NCBI GenBank assembly: GCA_945861635.1
Contig: CAMAWH010000009.1
Location: 62,001 to 126,000, forward strand
Origin: Klebsiella pneumoniae
GTDB taxonomy: Bacteria > Myxococcota_A > UBA796 > SXON01
Reading direction: 5' to 3'
Length of the DNA: 64,000 bases
The translations under genes were made by a program, and so were the position numbers. Below the pieces are notes generated by a model. It worked only from the letters and a program-made list of their open reading frames with translations. It made no database searches and was not told the origin of the DNA. Shown here one piece after another: positions 26,204 through 34,128 of the stretch (positions are counted from its first letter, which is position 1; the number at the start of each line of letters is the position of its first letter).

Positions 26204-26773
26204 ATGGCGGGGCGAGGAATGAGCACAGAACTCTCGTGGGCGCGAATCGAGCCTGAGCGTGGCGTGTATGACGACGCCGAGTTGTCTCGGCTCGCGGACG
26301 ACGTGCGGGCGTCGTCTGGACCCTGTCGCGTTGTGCTCCATGCCGGTGCCCTCCCCGACTGGATGGTGGAGCGGGATGGCTGGTTGGCGGCGGACGCACT
26401 CGCCGGATGGGGGACATTCGTGGATCGCGTTCTCCGTGCGATGGGGCATCACGTCGATGAATGGATCACTTTTCGGTCGCCACTGACCGAGGCGCAGTGG
26501 TACGGGCGGGACGCGCGTCGGGTTGCGCGCGTGCTCATCGACGCACATGCGATTGCCTACCTTGCGATCCACCATGGACCCGGCCGCGTCGGCCGCGGCG
26601 TGCGCGTAGGCATCAGCGAGCGTTCCGACGGATCACGACTCTACGGGTGGACGGCCCGCGCGCTGGTCGCAACATTGGAAAGCGGCCGGCTGCGCCCGCC
26701 GTTTGCGCTGGTCGGCGAGCTTCCGGATGGAACTGGCGCGCTGGATTTTGTGGTGTGGGACAACGACGTCTGA
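26204..26773 (+). CDS. Degenerate half GH1-like protein
   Basis: The 189 residues read like the first half of a GH1 beta-glucosidase barrel: LSWARIEPERGVYD, then VVLHAGALPDWMVERDGWLA (compare the GH1 HxxxPxxL..GGW pattern), then WITFRSPLTEAQWYG, where GH1 enzymes have the acid/base NEP and Tyr. Here NEP is RSP, so the acid/base Glu is gone, and there is no second half with the nucleophile ENG. ATG 26204 or 26219 may be the start. It is divergent from the phosphofructokinase gene over 36 bases. It is probably non-catalytic, either a sugar-binding remnant or a new fold variant. Confidence 0.5.
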   Translation: MAGRGMSTELSWARIEPERGVYDDAELSRLADDVRASSGPCRVVLHAGALPDWMVERDGWLAADALAGWGTFVDRVLRAMGHHVDEWITFRSPLTEAQWYGRDARRVARVLIDAHAIAYLAIHHGPGRVGRGVRVGISERSDGSRLYGWTARALVATLESGRLRPPFALVGELPDGTGALDFVVWDNDV

Positions 26774-26798
26774 CCGCGCCCGCGCCCGCGCCCGCGCA
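26774..26798. repeat. CGCGCC hexamer repeat
   Basis: Four near-perfect copies of CGCGCC directly after the stop of the GH1-like gene. Alternating purine-pyrimidine tracts of this kind can adopt Z-DNA; nothing else supports a role. Confidence 0.6.
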
Positions 26799-26825
26799 GT
26801 CGCGGAGCGGTTGCCCAAATTCCGA

Positions 26826-28202
26826 CTACTCGTTGTGACGCCATGATCCACCATTATCAGCCTCAATGGCGGAGATATGGCTCGCGATTGCCGCCTCCAT
26901 CGCGTCGGGATCGAAGATTGTGCGGGCGTCCCCGTCCTCGCTGGGATTGTACGCGCCATCGAGGTTGGTGCCCCGTCGGGTGCCGCCGGCGGGGCACTCC
27001 GCTTGCAGCTTCGAGCGAGCGCCATTCGTCGCGACCACCATGAGCTTGCCGCTCATGTCCCACAGTGAAGATGACGCGGATTCCGGACATCCGAGCGCCA
27101 GATCCACACCGTCGAGCCCCGATGGCATGTCGAGGCCAGCGGCCGAGAAAATGGTCGGCCAGATGTCATAGTTACGCATTCGACACGTGACGACGCCCGG
27201 CGCAAGGTCCGGGGTCAGGATCAACAGCGGAATTCGGGTGGTTGCCTCCCGTAAGTTGCCACCGTGTCCGAGGGTGGCGTCGTGGGCGTCATCGAGTTCC
27301 TCGCCGTGGTCGGCGGTGAGGATCACGAGTGTATCGGCGAGCAGTCCGCGTTTGTCGAGCCCTGCGATCAAACTTTCGAGGCCTTGATCGAGACCCAGCA
27401 TGGATTCGTCATAGACGCCGTTGAGCGCGTCCACGATGTGCTGACGGGCGGCTGGATCGGTCGCCTGAAGAAGCAGACTGCGAATTTCATTCTCTTGACC
27501 TTCCGCCGAAGAACCCTCGGCGTGGAACGGAACTTCGTCGGTGAAGGTGCCAGCGTACGCCGCCGGCGGCGCGAGGGGCGAGTGCAGGTCCGTCGGCTGG
27601 AGGTGCAGCATGAACGGCGTGTCTTCCGCGAGCGCGTCCACGAATCGGAGCGCATTGTCGGCCAAATCCACAGAATTGATTCTGTCGCGAGTCGGACTTT
27701 TTCCGTAACTGAATTCGGTGTCGAACCCGACGGTGATGCGGGTCTGCACCGACACGTTCACGTTGCCTGTGAACACCGCGGTTGCGTACCCGGCGTCGCC
27801 CATGCGGCTGGCAAACGTCGTGTCCGTCAACCATTTGTTTGGCGTGCCCTGATCGACGTAGCGAACGTCATGGTGGCGAATGTCGAGCCCGGTGAAGAAC
27901 GAGGTTGTGGACGGCAGCGTCCACGAGCTGGCCGCGACCGCGCCGTCCACCGCAAGCCAGGGCCGGGCGGAAAGACGCGGAAGCGTGTTGCGCGCGTATC
28001 CATAGACGACGAGGTGGTCTGCACGCATCGTGTCAACATGCAACACCACGATATTTCTGCTGGCGATGTCGGGAAGGCGCAGGGAACCCGTCGTTTGGTG
28101 CACTGCGTCGGTGGTTTCGTTGGTGTCGCTGCCGTCTTCCACCCCGAGAGAGTCACCCGTACCGTCCATCGATACGCAAGCGAGGGTCGTGGAGAGCAGC
28201 AT
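26826..28202 (-). CDS. Sulfatase-fold (alkaline phosphatase superfamily) lipoprotein
   Basis: Starts MLLSTTLAC (lipobox, Cys at 9); an in-frame stop (TGA) lies two codons upstream, so the short leader is genuine. The 458-residue body has the sulfatase-fold metal sites: VVLHVDTMRADH near the start and ILTADHGEEL late, with GHGGNL. The nucleophile region reads SSWTLPSTTSFFTG, which has Thr where formylglycine sulfatases have Cys or Ser followed by Pro-x-Arg, so it is closer to phosphoglycerol-transferase or phosphatase members. Probably acts on surface phosphate or sulfate esters at the membrane. Behind a radical-SAM gene 102 bases away. Confidence 0.85.
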   Translation of the reverse strand: MLLSTTLACVSMDGTGDSLGVEDGSDTNETTDAVHQTTGSLRLPDIASRNIVVLHVDTMRADHLVVYGYARNTLPRLSARPWLAVDGAVAASSWTLPSTTSFFTGLDIRHHDVRYVDQGTPNKWLTDTTFASRMGDAGYATAVFTGNVNVSVQTRITVGFDTEFSYGKSPTRDRINSVDLADNALRFVDALAEDTPFMLHLQPTDLHSPLAPPAAYAGTFTDEVPFHAEGSSAEGQENEIRSLLLQATDPAARQHIVDALNGVYDESMLGLDQGLESLIAGLDKRGLLADTLVILTADHGEELDDAHDATLGHGGNLREATTRIPLLILTPDLAPGVVTCRMRNYDIWPTIFSAAGLDMPSGLDGVDLALGCPESASSSLWDMSGKLMVVATNGARSKLQAECPAGGTRRGTNLDGAYNPSEDGDARTIFDPDAMEAAIASHISAIEADNGGSWRHNE

Positions 28203-28258
28203 CCGTCACCGGGCGTGATCTCCATAGTCGCCCATGACCGATTGTCCAATACTTCACA

Positions 28259-28273
28259 ATTACGGAACGTAAT
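28259..28273. promoter_or_regulatory. 15-bp perfect inverted repeat upstream of the sulfatase-fold gene
   Basis: ATTACG-GAA-CGTAAT, AT-rich in a GC-rich region, in the 102-base gap between the radical SAM gene stop and the lipoprotein start. Symmetry and size fit a dimeric regulator site. No second copy was found. Confidence 0.4.
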
Positions 28274-28304
28274 GAACGTCGGCGCGTGGGGGCGCGCAAC
28301 GCGA

Positions 28305-29783
28305 TTATTTCGCGGAGATCCCCGCGTCTCCGCGGATCGCCGCAAAATCCTTGATGTGCCCCCAGATCGCCGTCACCCCGCGACGCATGTAGTCGAGGTC
28401 GTCGAGCGAGCGTAGATTCCGGAGCTGGTGCGCCAGAAACTTCGGGTGGACGTAGAGTTTGTAGAACTGCCCCGCCATCTGTACGACCTCTTCCTGGTCC
28501 ATGTCCGTCAGGACGCACGCCGGCTCGGTCATGTCGTATCGATCGTATTCCTTCTCGTCGAAGCGGATCCATCCCATTTGCTGGCAGAGGTGAAAGAGGG
28601 GCGTGCCCGGGTAGGGCATGACGACCGTGGCTTGGAGGTGGTGCGCGTAGCCCTCATGGAGCAGGTATTTGGCGAGCCGCAGCGTTTCAAGGGCGTCTTC
28701 CTTGGTTTCCCAGGGGTAGCCAACCATCATCGTGAGGTGGGGCTGCAGGCCGGCCATCGACGCCATCTTGCAGCCCTCGACGATCTGTTCGCGGGTAAGC
28801 GACTTGTCCAGGATGTCGATCGTGCGCTCACTTGCGCTTTCGATACCGAGAATAAGCTTTCGAAAACCTGCTTTTTTCATCTGGTGGACGTTCTTCTCGT
28901 TGAAGTAGTCGAAGCGGAAGTTGCAGTCGAAGACGATTTTCTCGTTGATTTTCCGGTCGATCATCTCGGTGGTCAAACGATTGAGCCAGTTCCCGGTCGG
29001 CAGCGCGCCGGTGTCGTCGAAGATGTTTTTGGCGCCATGCCTCTGGATGAGCATCTCCATTTCATCGGCGAGCCTTTCCGGAGGAACAACCGAAAACTTT
29101 GGGTACGTCACCGTCCACGAACAGAACGTGCATTTTCCATACGGACAGTCGCGACCCGCCATCGTCCACATAAACGGCAGTCGATACTTCCACTTCTCGA
29201 AATACAGATGCGCATTCGTCAGATCACGGTCCCAGAACGGTAGGGACTCCAAAGAGTGAATCTGCTTGTACGCACCGCTGTTTTTTACCTCATCTCCATC
29301 CCGGTACCAGATTCCGCTCTCGAGCGGATCGCCCTTGTCGAGGTGATTGACGATGGCACGGAGCGAAAAATCGTAGTCCCCGCCCGTGATGCAGAAGTCG
29401 GTTTGCGATTCCTCCAGCGTCTCCGCCGGATTTCCGGAGATGTGGTCTCCGAACAGTACACACTTTACGCCGGGAATCATGGCCTTGAGGCGCTCGACGA
29501 TCTTCCAATGGGTGCGAACCACCGGCGATTTCGTCTCCATTGCGATTAAATCGGGCTGGAAATCCTGAACCAGCCGGGTGAACTGCGGCCAGCCCTTCTG
29601 TTCGGCGATGCAATCGACCCACGCGACGTCGTGGCCCATGCTGCGGAGCAACGTCGCCGCCGACGCAGGGATGCACGGATAGAGATAACTCGGCTCGGTG
29701 AACCATTGAAATTGCCGATTTTGCGTGAGCATCGGACTGCCCTTGGCCGACTCGATCGGGGGGTAACAGACCAAAACGCGCAT
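28305..29783 (-). CDS. B12-binding-domain radical SAM protein with CX4CX2C cysteine spacing
   Basis: ATG 29783 begins MRVLVCYPPIES, typical of the N-terminal cobalamin-binding Rossmann domain of B12 radical SAM proteins (residues 1 to about 150). The radical SAM core follows. The Fe-S cysteines read CPYGKCTFC (29121-29147): four residues between the first two Cys rather than the common three. Later motifs include FDDTGALPTGNW (GGE-like region), LGIESASERTID and MMVGYPWETKED, all typical of this class. 492 residues. It would transfer a methyl or rearrange a substrate using S-adenosylmethionine and cobalamin; substrate unknown. The sulfatase-fold lipoprotein gene lies upstream. Confidence 0.9.
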   Translation of the reverse strand: MRVLVCYPPIESAKGSPMLTQNRQFQWFTEPSYLYPCIPASAATLLRSMGHDVAWVDCIAEQKGWPQFTRLVQDFQPDLIAMETKSPVVRTHWKIVERLKAMIPGVKCVLFGDHISGNPAETLEESQTDFCITGGDYDFSLRAIVNHLDKGDPLESGIWYRDGDEVKNSGAYKQIHSLESLPFWDRDLTNAHLYFEKWKYRLPFMWTMAGRDCPYGKCTFCSWTVTYPKFSVVPPERLADEMEMLIQRHGAKNIFDDTGALPTGNWLNRLTTEMIDRKINEKIVFDCNFRFDYFNEKNVHQMKKAGFRKLILGIESASERTIDILDKSLTREQIVEGCKMASMAGLQPHLTMMVGYPWETKEDALETLRLAKYLLHEGYAHHLQATVVMPYPGTPLFHLCQQMGWIRFDEKEYDRYDMTEPACVLTDMDQEEVVQMAGQFYKLYVHPKFLAHQLRNLRSLDDLDYMRRGVTAIWGHIKDFAAIRGDAGISAK

Positions 29784-29911
29784 CGGAACTCCGCCAGACC
29801 GCAAGGTGCCATCGGAAAACCGCGGCGTCAACGCGCGGGTCCGACGATCTTCATGGCATGTGAATACCGCCACGCCTCTGCGCGTTTCCTCTCTGTCACG
29901 GAGTGTCTCGA

Positions 29912-30424
29912 ATGGATCTGCAACTCGCCCTCTCCTGCATCGGCCTTGGTCTTGTCCTCTCCCTTGCGACCGGTCTGCGTGCTTTCCTCGTGCCGTTTGC
30001 GCTGGCGTGTGCGCAGGGCCTCGGCTGGATCGACCTCGGCACGTCGATGCATTGGATGGGTTCGCCGTTGGCAATTGGCACGTTCGGCGCCGCGATTGCC
30101 ATCGAGATCTGTGCGGACAAGGTCCCGGTGCTCGACCACGCCTTCGACGTTCTGCACGTTGTGCTCAAGCCGCTGGCGGGCTCGTTGGCGGCGGTTGCGT
30201 TGATGCAAGGACAGAATCCGGTGGTTCACGCTGTGGCGGGCATCGCGACGGGTGGCGTCATTGCCGGCGGGACGCACTTCACCAAAGCGGCTTTTCGCGT
30301 AGGCACGACGGCGTCCACCGGCGGCCTCGGGAACACCGTGATCAGCGTGTGTGAAGACGTGCTGGCGCTGGCGCTGGCTGGCGGCGCGACGTGGGCGTTG
30401 ACGCAGCTTCCCATCGTCGTCTGA
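29912..30424 (+). CDS. DUF4126 membrane protein
   Basis: ATG 29912 is chosen, 8 bases after GGAG; GTG 29903 is possible. The 170 residues are strongly hydrophobic, with about four to five membrane segments and a Gly-rich signature (LATGLRAFLVPFALA, ATGGVIAGGTHFTKAAFR, GNTVISVCEDVLALALA) typical of the DUF4126 family. Function unknown. It is divergent from the radical SAM gene over 128 bases and followed by folB 35 bases later. Confidence 0.85.
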   Translation: MDLQLALSCIGLGLVLSLATGLRAFLVPFALACAQGLGWIDLGTSMHWMGSPLAIGTFGAAIAIEICADKVPVLDHAFDVLHVVLKPLAGSLAAVALMQGQNPVVHAVAGIATGGVIAGGTHFTKAAFRVGTTASTGGLGNTVISVCEDVLALALAGGATWALTQLPIVV

Positions 30425-30459
30425 TCGTCGCTGATCGGCGGCTGCGATAAGGCGTTTCC

Positions 30460-30834
30460 ATGACCGACAGGGTGCACGGAACCGGCTTCTCTTTTGATTG
30501 CCGGATCGGCTTTCACGAGTACGAACGCCATATCCGACAGCGGGTGGTGATTGACTGGGAGGCGGAAACGGAGTGGCGAGCCGCCGCCCGCGCCGACCGC
30601 GCTCGCGACCTCGTGGATTACTACGAGGCGAACTTGGCGATGGTCGCGTTGATCGCCGACAAGGAATACCGGCTCATCGAGGCGCTCGCCGAGGATGTCG
30701 CGCGATTGCTCATCACGAAATTTCCCGTCACGCGCGTGCGCGTCCGAGTGACGAAATCTCCGTTCGATATGCCGAACGTCGGGAGCGTCGCGGTCGAATG
30801 CTGGCGAACGCGTGAGGATTTTGCGGGGGAGTAG
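30460..30834 (+). CDS. folB: Dihydroneopterin aldolase
   Basis: The 124-residue product matches FolB in length and in its active-site residues, compared from memory with E. coli: IGFHEYER (catalytic Glu), DLVDYYEA (Tyr of the active site) and RVTKSPF (catalytic Lys). The enzyme converts 7,8-dihydroneopterin to 6-hydroxymethyldihydropterin in folate synthesis. Its stop overlaps the start of the RibD-C reductase by one base (TAGTG). Confidence 0.9.
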   Translation: MTDRVHGTGFSFDCRIGFHEYERHIRQRVVIDWEAETEWRAAARADRARDLVDYYEANLAMVALIADKEYRLIEALAEDVARLLITKFPVTRVRVRVTKSPFDMPNVGSVAVECWRTREDFAGE

Positions 30835-31469
30835 TGCGCGTGATCTCCAACACCGCGATTTCGCTCGACGGCCGGATCGCCACCGCCGGCTACGATCACG
30901 TTGCCATCGGCTCGCCCACGGACCGGCGCTACATGAGCGTGCTGCGGGCGCGCGCGGACGCGGTGCTGGTCGGAGGCCAGACGTTTCGCAATTGGCCGTT
31001 GCCCCTTGTTCCGGATGAGCTTTCGCTTACGACGCTTCGTCGTGAGGCATTCTTCGACTGCGAGGCCCCGGAGATTGCGGGTCGTCAATGGTGGAACGTG
31101 GTGGTGACGCGCTCTCCGGCCCCTTCGCCCGGCGATGCGCCGCGATTTTTTGGAGACGCCCGCGTGCGTCCGCTCTTCTTTTCGGGGGCGCTGGACATCC
31201 CCACGGTGCTCGCCGATCTTGCCGCGCGCGGTGTACAGACGCTCCTGCTGGAATGCGGCGGCGACCTTCTCGCGCAATTTCTAGCGGCCGGCGTGGTGGA
31301 CGAGTTGTTTGTGACGGTTTGCCCATTGGTTCTTGGTGGGAAGGGCGCGCCGTCGCTTGTAGACGGCGGCGGCTTTGCATTCGTGGATGCGCCCAGGTTA
31401 GAACTTGCGAATTTCAATGTGGTCGGGCAGGAAATCTACGTGCGGTACCGGGTTTGCAGATCCTCCTGA
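30834..31469 (+). CDS. RibD C-terminal-domain (DHFR-fold) reductase
   Basis: GTG start at 30834, overlapping folB's stop. The 211 residues follow the RibD C-terminal/dihydrofolate reductase fold: an opening strand with ISLDGRIA (the family's SLDG motif), AVLVGGQTF with nucleotide binding, and the late TLLLECGGDLLAQF and PLVLGG. It has no deaminase domain, so it is a free-standing reductase. Coupling with folB suggests a pterin or folate substrate, perhaps a dihydrofolate reductase replacement; riboflavin synthesis is the alternative. No other folA is in the window. Confidence 0.8.
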   Translation: MRVISNTAISLDGRIATAGYDHVAIGSPTDRRYMSVLRARADAVLVGGQTFRNWPLPLVPDELSLTTLRREAFFDCEAPEIAGRQWWNVVVTRSPAPSPGDAPRFFGDARVRPLFFSGALDIPTVLADLAARGVQTLLLECGGDLLAQFLAAGVVDELFVTVCPLVLGGKGAPSLVDGGGFAFVDAPRLELANFNVVGQEIYVRYRVCRSS

Positions 31470-31474
31470 CGGGC

Positions 31475-31510
31475 GATCGGGGCCGCTTCGTGTGCGCTGG
31501 CCTGCCGATC
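31475..31510. terminator. Imperfect hairpin between converging genes
   Basis: GATCGGGGCC and GGCC-TG-CCGATC can pair around a 14-base loop with a small bulge, in the 62-base gap between the RibD-like gene and the ABC binding-protein gene. No T-tract; a bidirectional terminator is suggested only. Confidence 0.35.
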
Positions 31511-31531
31511 TCGTCCGCCCACCCCGGGAAC

Positions 31532-32431
31532 CTACTGCCACGCGCCTTGCGCCGTGACGACGGTTCCCACCGTTGCGAAGGCCACAGCCAGCTCGTCCCA
31601 ACGTGTTTGCGTCATCACGCCGATCCCATCCTTCCCCTCAACGTACGGGCGTTGCCTTGCGACGATGCACGCCATCCGGTCCAATGGCAAGTCGGGATTG
31701 AGACGCGCGATCTCCGCGTTCGCGACGGTCGGGTCCGCGTTGTAGTGCTTCCATCCGGACATCGACGCCGCCTTAAACGCGGCGACCCACGGCACGGCGG
31801 CGTCCACCTCTCGGACGACGGCGAGGGATGCGTAGGGATTCCACCCCGCGTCGCGCGCGGGAATGAAGGTGACGGCCACATTCTTCGCCTCGGCAACGCA
31901 TGGTTCGCTGGTGATGTAAGCCTGCTGAATCAGCGATGGATCGGCTGCGAACGCCCCAACCGAGCCGGAGGTCGGCACCATCGCCACCTTTCCATCCCAC
32001 CCGTACTTCTTCCACAAGAATTGCTGGAATGGCGACCCCGGCTCGATGGCTACGCTCCCGGTGACGTCTTCGAAGCGCGTCGGCCCGCCGGCGTGCACCA
32101 TCAGGCCAACGGGGCTGTCCTGAAAACCGGCGAGAATCGCGACGGCAGCAAGCCCCTTGGCGCGTCGTAGCAAGAGATCGTCTGCGCCAGAAATCGCCAC
32201 GTCAACCTTGTTCGCCGCCAACATTTCAAGAACGGGAACGCCGGGACCGCCCGGAATGATCTGCACGTCGAGGCCGGCATCGCGGTAGGATTTCGTCAAA
32301 AGGGCATCGTAGAACCCTCCGAATTCCGGCTCCGGATACCAATTCAGGGCAACGCGGACAACGGTTGCATGATCGCGCACCTCAACCTCCGGAGCCGGCG
32401 TCGCACAGGCAAGGACGAGGGGGAGCAGCAT
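31532..32431 (-). CDS. ABC transporter substrate-binding lipoprotein, NMT1/THI5-like
   Basis: Starts MLLPLVLAC (lipobox, Cys at 9); a TGA lies two codons upstream, so the start is fixed. The 299 residues follow the NMT1/THI5 binding-protein fold: VRVALNWYPEPEFGGFYDAL (typical N-W-x-P opening), a helix/loop with GPGVPVLEMLAANKVDVAISGADDLLL, and QDSPVGLMVHAG. This family carries pyrimidine/thiamine precursors, nitrate and taurine. Its permease and ATPase are encoded on the same strand about 1 kb away, with an opposite-strand lipoprotein gene between. Ligand unknown; a pterin or thiamine precursor is inferred from neighbours. Confidence 0.88.
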   Translation of the reverse strand: MLLPLVLACATPAPEVEVRDHATVVRVALNWYPEPEFGGFYDALLTKSYRDAGLDVQIIPGGPGVPVLEMLAANKVDVAISGADDLLLRRAKGLAAVAILAGFQDSPVGLMVHAGGPTRFEDVTGSVAIEPGSPFQQFLWKKYGWDGKVAMVPTSGSVGAFAADPSLIQQAYITSEPCVAEAKNVAVTFIPARDAGWNPYASLAVVREVDAAVPWVAAFKAASMSGWKHYNADPTVANAEIARLNPDLPLDRMACIVARQRPYVEGKDGIGVMTQTRWDELAVAFATVGTVVTAQGAWQ

Positions 32432-32460
32432 GCTGCCTCATACCATCGCCACCGGTAGGC

Positions 32461-32466
32461 TACGAT
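32461..32466 (+). promoter_or_regulatory. Possible leaderless -10 element (TACGAT)
   Basis: TACGAT ends 6 bases before the ATG of the downstream lipoprotein gene. No consensus -35 is visible. Confidence 0.25.
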
Positions 32467-32472
32467 GCGGGG

Positions 32473-33366
32473 ATGCGCTGGACACTCCTCGTGCTGACCG
32501 GTTGTCTGCACTGGGCACGACCGCCGGTGTCCGGTGGGTTCGAGTCCGTGGCCGCGGTGATCGAAGTTGTAGGCAACACCTACCTTGTTGGCGATGGCTT
32601 CGCATCGGCCTCCGGCGAGTGGACGCACGCGGGCGTCGGTCCGGACACCTGGGTTGCGCCGACAGACGACGCGGATTCCTCCAGACCGGTCGGCAGTGAA
32701 TGGCGGATCGGCGCGGCGAGATGCCGTGTCGTTGGGTACGCGGCCGGGGCAGAGGAGTATGTAGACGCCTACGTGAATGACGAGGGCGAACGGATTTCGG
32801 ACCCGACGGCGCCGTCGTGCGGCGGGCCCGCGATTTGGGCGCGCCTGTCGTGCGATCAGCCCGTGGACGCTGACCTCGCCGTGCCGTGGGGGCGAACGGT
32901 GCCGGGCACCGTGGATTTCGACGTGGACAACGACGTCGCGTGGTCGATGCGCGCGGCGGAGGTGCTCGGCAGTCTTCCGGTTTGGTCGAAGGCAAAGGAG
33001 GATGCGGCTGCGCGGGCGGTAGCAGACGCGACCACCGTCGGCGATTCCGTAGACGTCAAGGCCTACACGCTTGGACGGCGCCGCTGGGCGGTCGTGGACG
33101 CGCGAACGTGGAGCGGGGAAGGCGCCAATTACTGCGGGGGAGAGGACTTCTTCACACGGGCGATTCTCCTGCTTCCCGATGGGGGTGGTGCAGCGGTCAT
33201 CGACGTCATGCGCGACGATGAGGCCGCCGTGGCGGACGTGACGGATGTCGACGGGGATGGTGTTCCCGAGCTGGTGTTCGACTTCTGGGGAGATACGACG
33301 ATCGTCAATGCCGCTGGCGAATCGCGCGTTTTGCGCCACCAGTCGATCTGCGTGTGCGGGTGCTGA
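32473..33366 (+). CDS. Lipoprotein of unknown function
   Basis: MRWTLLVLTGC carries a lipobox with Cys at 11. An upstream in-frame extension exists but is Pro/Ala-rich shadow sequence. The 297 residues are beta-rich and acidic, with many Asp, Gly and Trp (AYVNDEGERIS, DVTDVDGDGVPELVFDFWGD; the last resembles the FG-GAP/calcium-binding DxDxDG pattern). It is an exported, surface-anchored protein of unknown function, inserted on the opposite strand between the ABC permease and binding-protein genes. Confidence 0.7.
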   Translation: MRWTLLVLTGCLHWARPPVSGGFESVAAVIEVVGNTYLVGDGFASASGEWTHAGVGPDTWVAPTDDADSSRPVGSEWRIGAARCRVVGYAAGAEEYVDAYVNDEGERISDPTAPSCGGPAIWARLSCDQPVDADLAVPWGRTVPGTVDFDVDNDVAWSMRAAEVLGSLPVWSKAKEDAAARAVADATTVGDSVDVKAYTLGRRRWAVVDARTWSGEGANYCGGEDFFTRAILLLPDGGGAAVIDVMRDDEAAVADVTDVDGDGVPELVFDFWGDTTIVNAAGESRVLRHQSICVCGC

Positions 33367-33387
33367 TCAGCGGGTGCCAACACCCTC

Positions 33388-34128
33388 TCACGTGCCGTAC
33401 CACCTGCCGATGGCGCGACGTTCCAAGAACCGAATCGTCGTCAGGGAGGTGAGCGCGAGCAGCCCGGCGGCACCCACCGCGGCGAAGCACAAATCGAGCC
33501 GCGCCGAGCGTGCCGAATAGACGACGATCTGACCGAGCGTCGGCGGAATGCCGTTCGAGCCCACGAATTCTCCGACGATGGCGCCGATTACGGCCAGTCC
33601 GCCCGCCGATCGAAGCCCCGAGAACAACGATGGAAGCGATGCGGGAAGGCGAAGGCGCCACAACTCCTGATGGCGACGCGCGCCGTAGAGGCGGAATAGG
33701 TCGACCAGATCCTGCGTGGGCGCCGCCAGTCCCGTCACCGCGGCAGAATAAATTGGGTAGAATGAAGCGATAGCGGCGGTCGATGCCGCGACGGCGAGGC
33801 CGTATCCGAGCCACACCACCAGCAACGGTGCGATGGCGGCGATGGGCACAATTTGCACGAGCACGGTGTACGGCGTCAACGCGAGGCGCAGCGGCGCACT
33901 CCACCACGCGGCGACGGCGGCGGCCAACGCAAATATGCTTGCGACGACCAGGCCGCCCAGCGCCGCCAACGCTGTGTGTCCGGTGGCGTCGAGCAAGCGA
34001 GGTCGTTCAAGGATCATCACGCGGAGCACGGCCATCGGCGTCGGCAGCAGCAGCGGGCCGACGTGCCGCGCGACCACCCACCAGGCAACGACGCCTATCG
34101 CCAGGGACAGGAACCCGGAGAGTTTCAC
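33388..34128 (-). CDS. ABC transporter permease (SsuC/TauC/ThiX type)
   Basis: The 246 residues have five to six membrane segments and the binding-protein-dependent permease EAA-like loop (FRLYGARRHQELWRLRLPAS) that docks the ATPase. The overall size and layout fit SsuC, TauC and ThiX families. It overlaps the ATPase by 4 bases and should form the importer with it and the lipoprotein. Confidence 0.9.
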   Translation of the reverse strand: MKLSGFLSLAIGVVAWWVVARHVGPLLLPTPMAVLRVMILERPRLLDATGHTALAALGGLVVASIFALAAAVAAWWSAPLRLALTPYTVLVQIVPIAAIAPLLVVWLGYGLAVAASTAAIASFYPIYSAAVTGLAAPTQDLVDLFRLYGARRHQELWRLRLPASLPSLFSGLRSAGGLAVIGAIVGEFVGSNGIPPTLGQIVVYSARSARLDLCFAAVGAAGLLALTSLTTIRFLERRAIGRWYGT

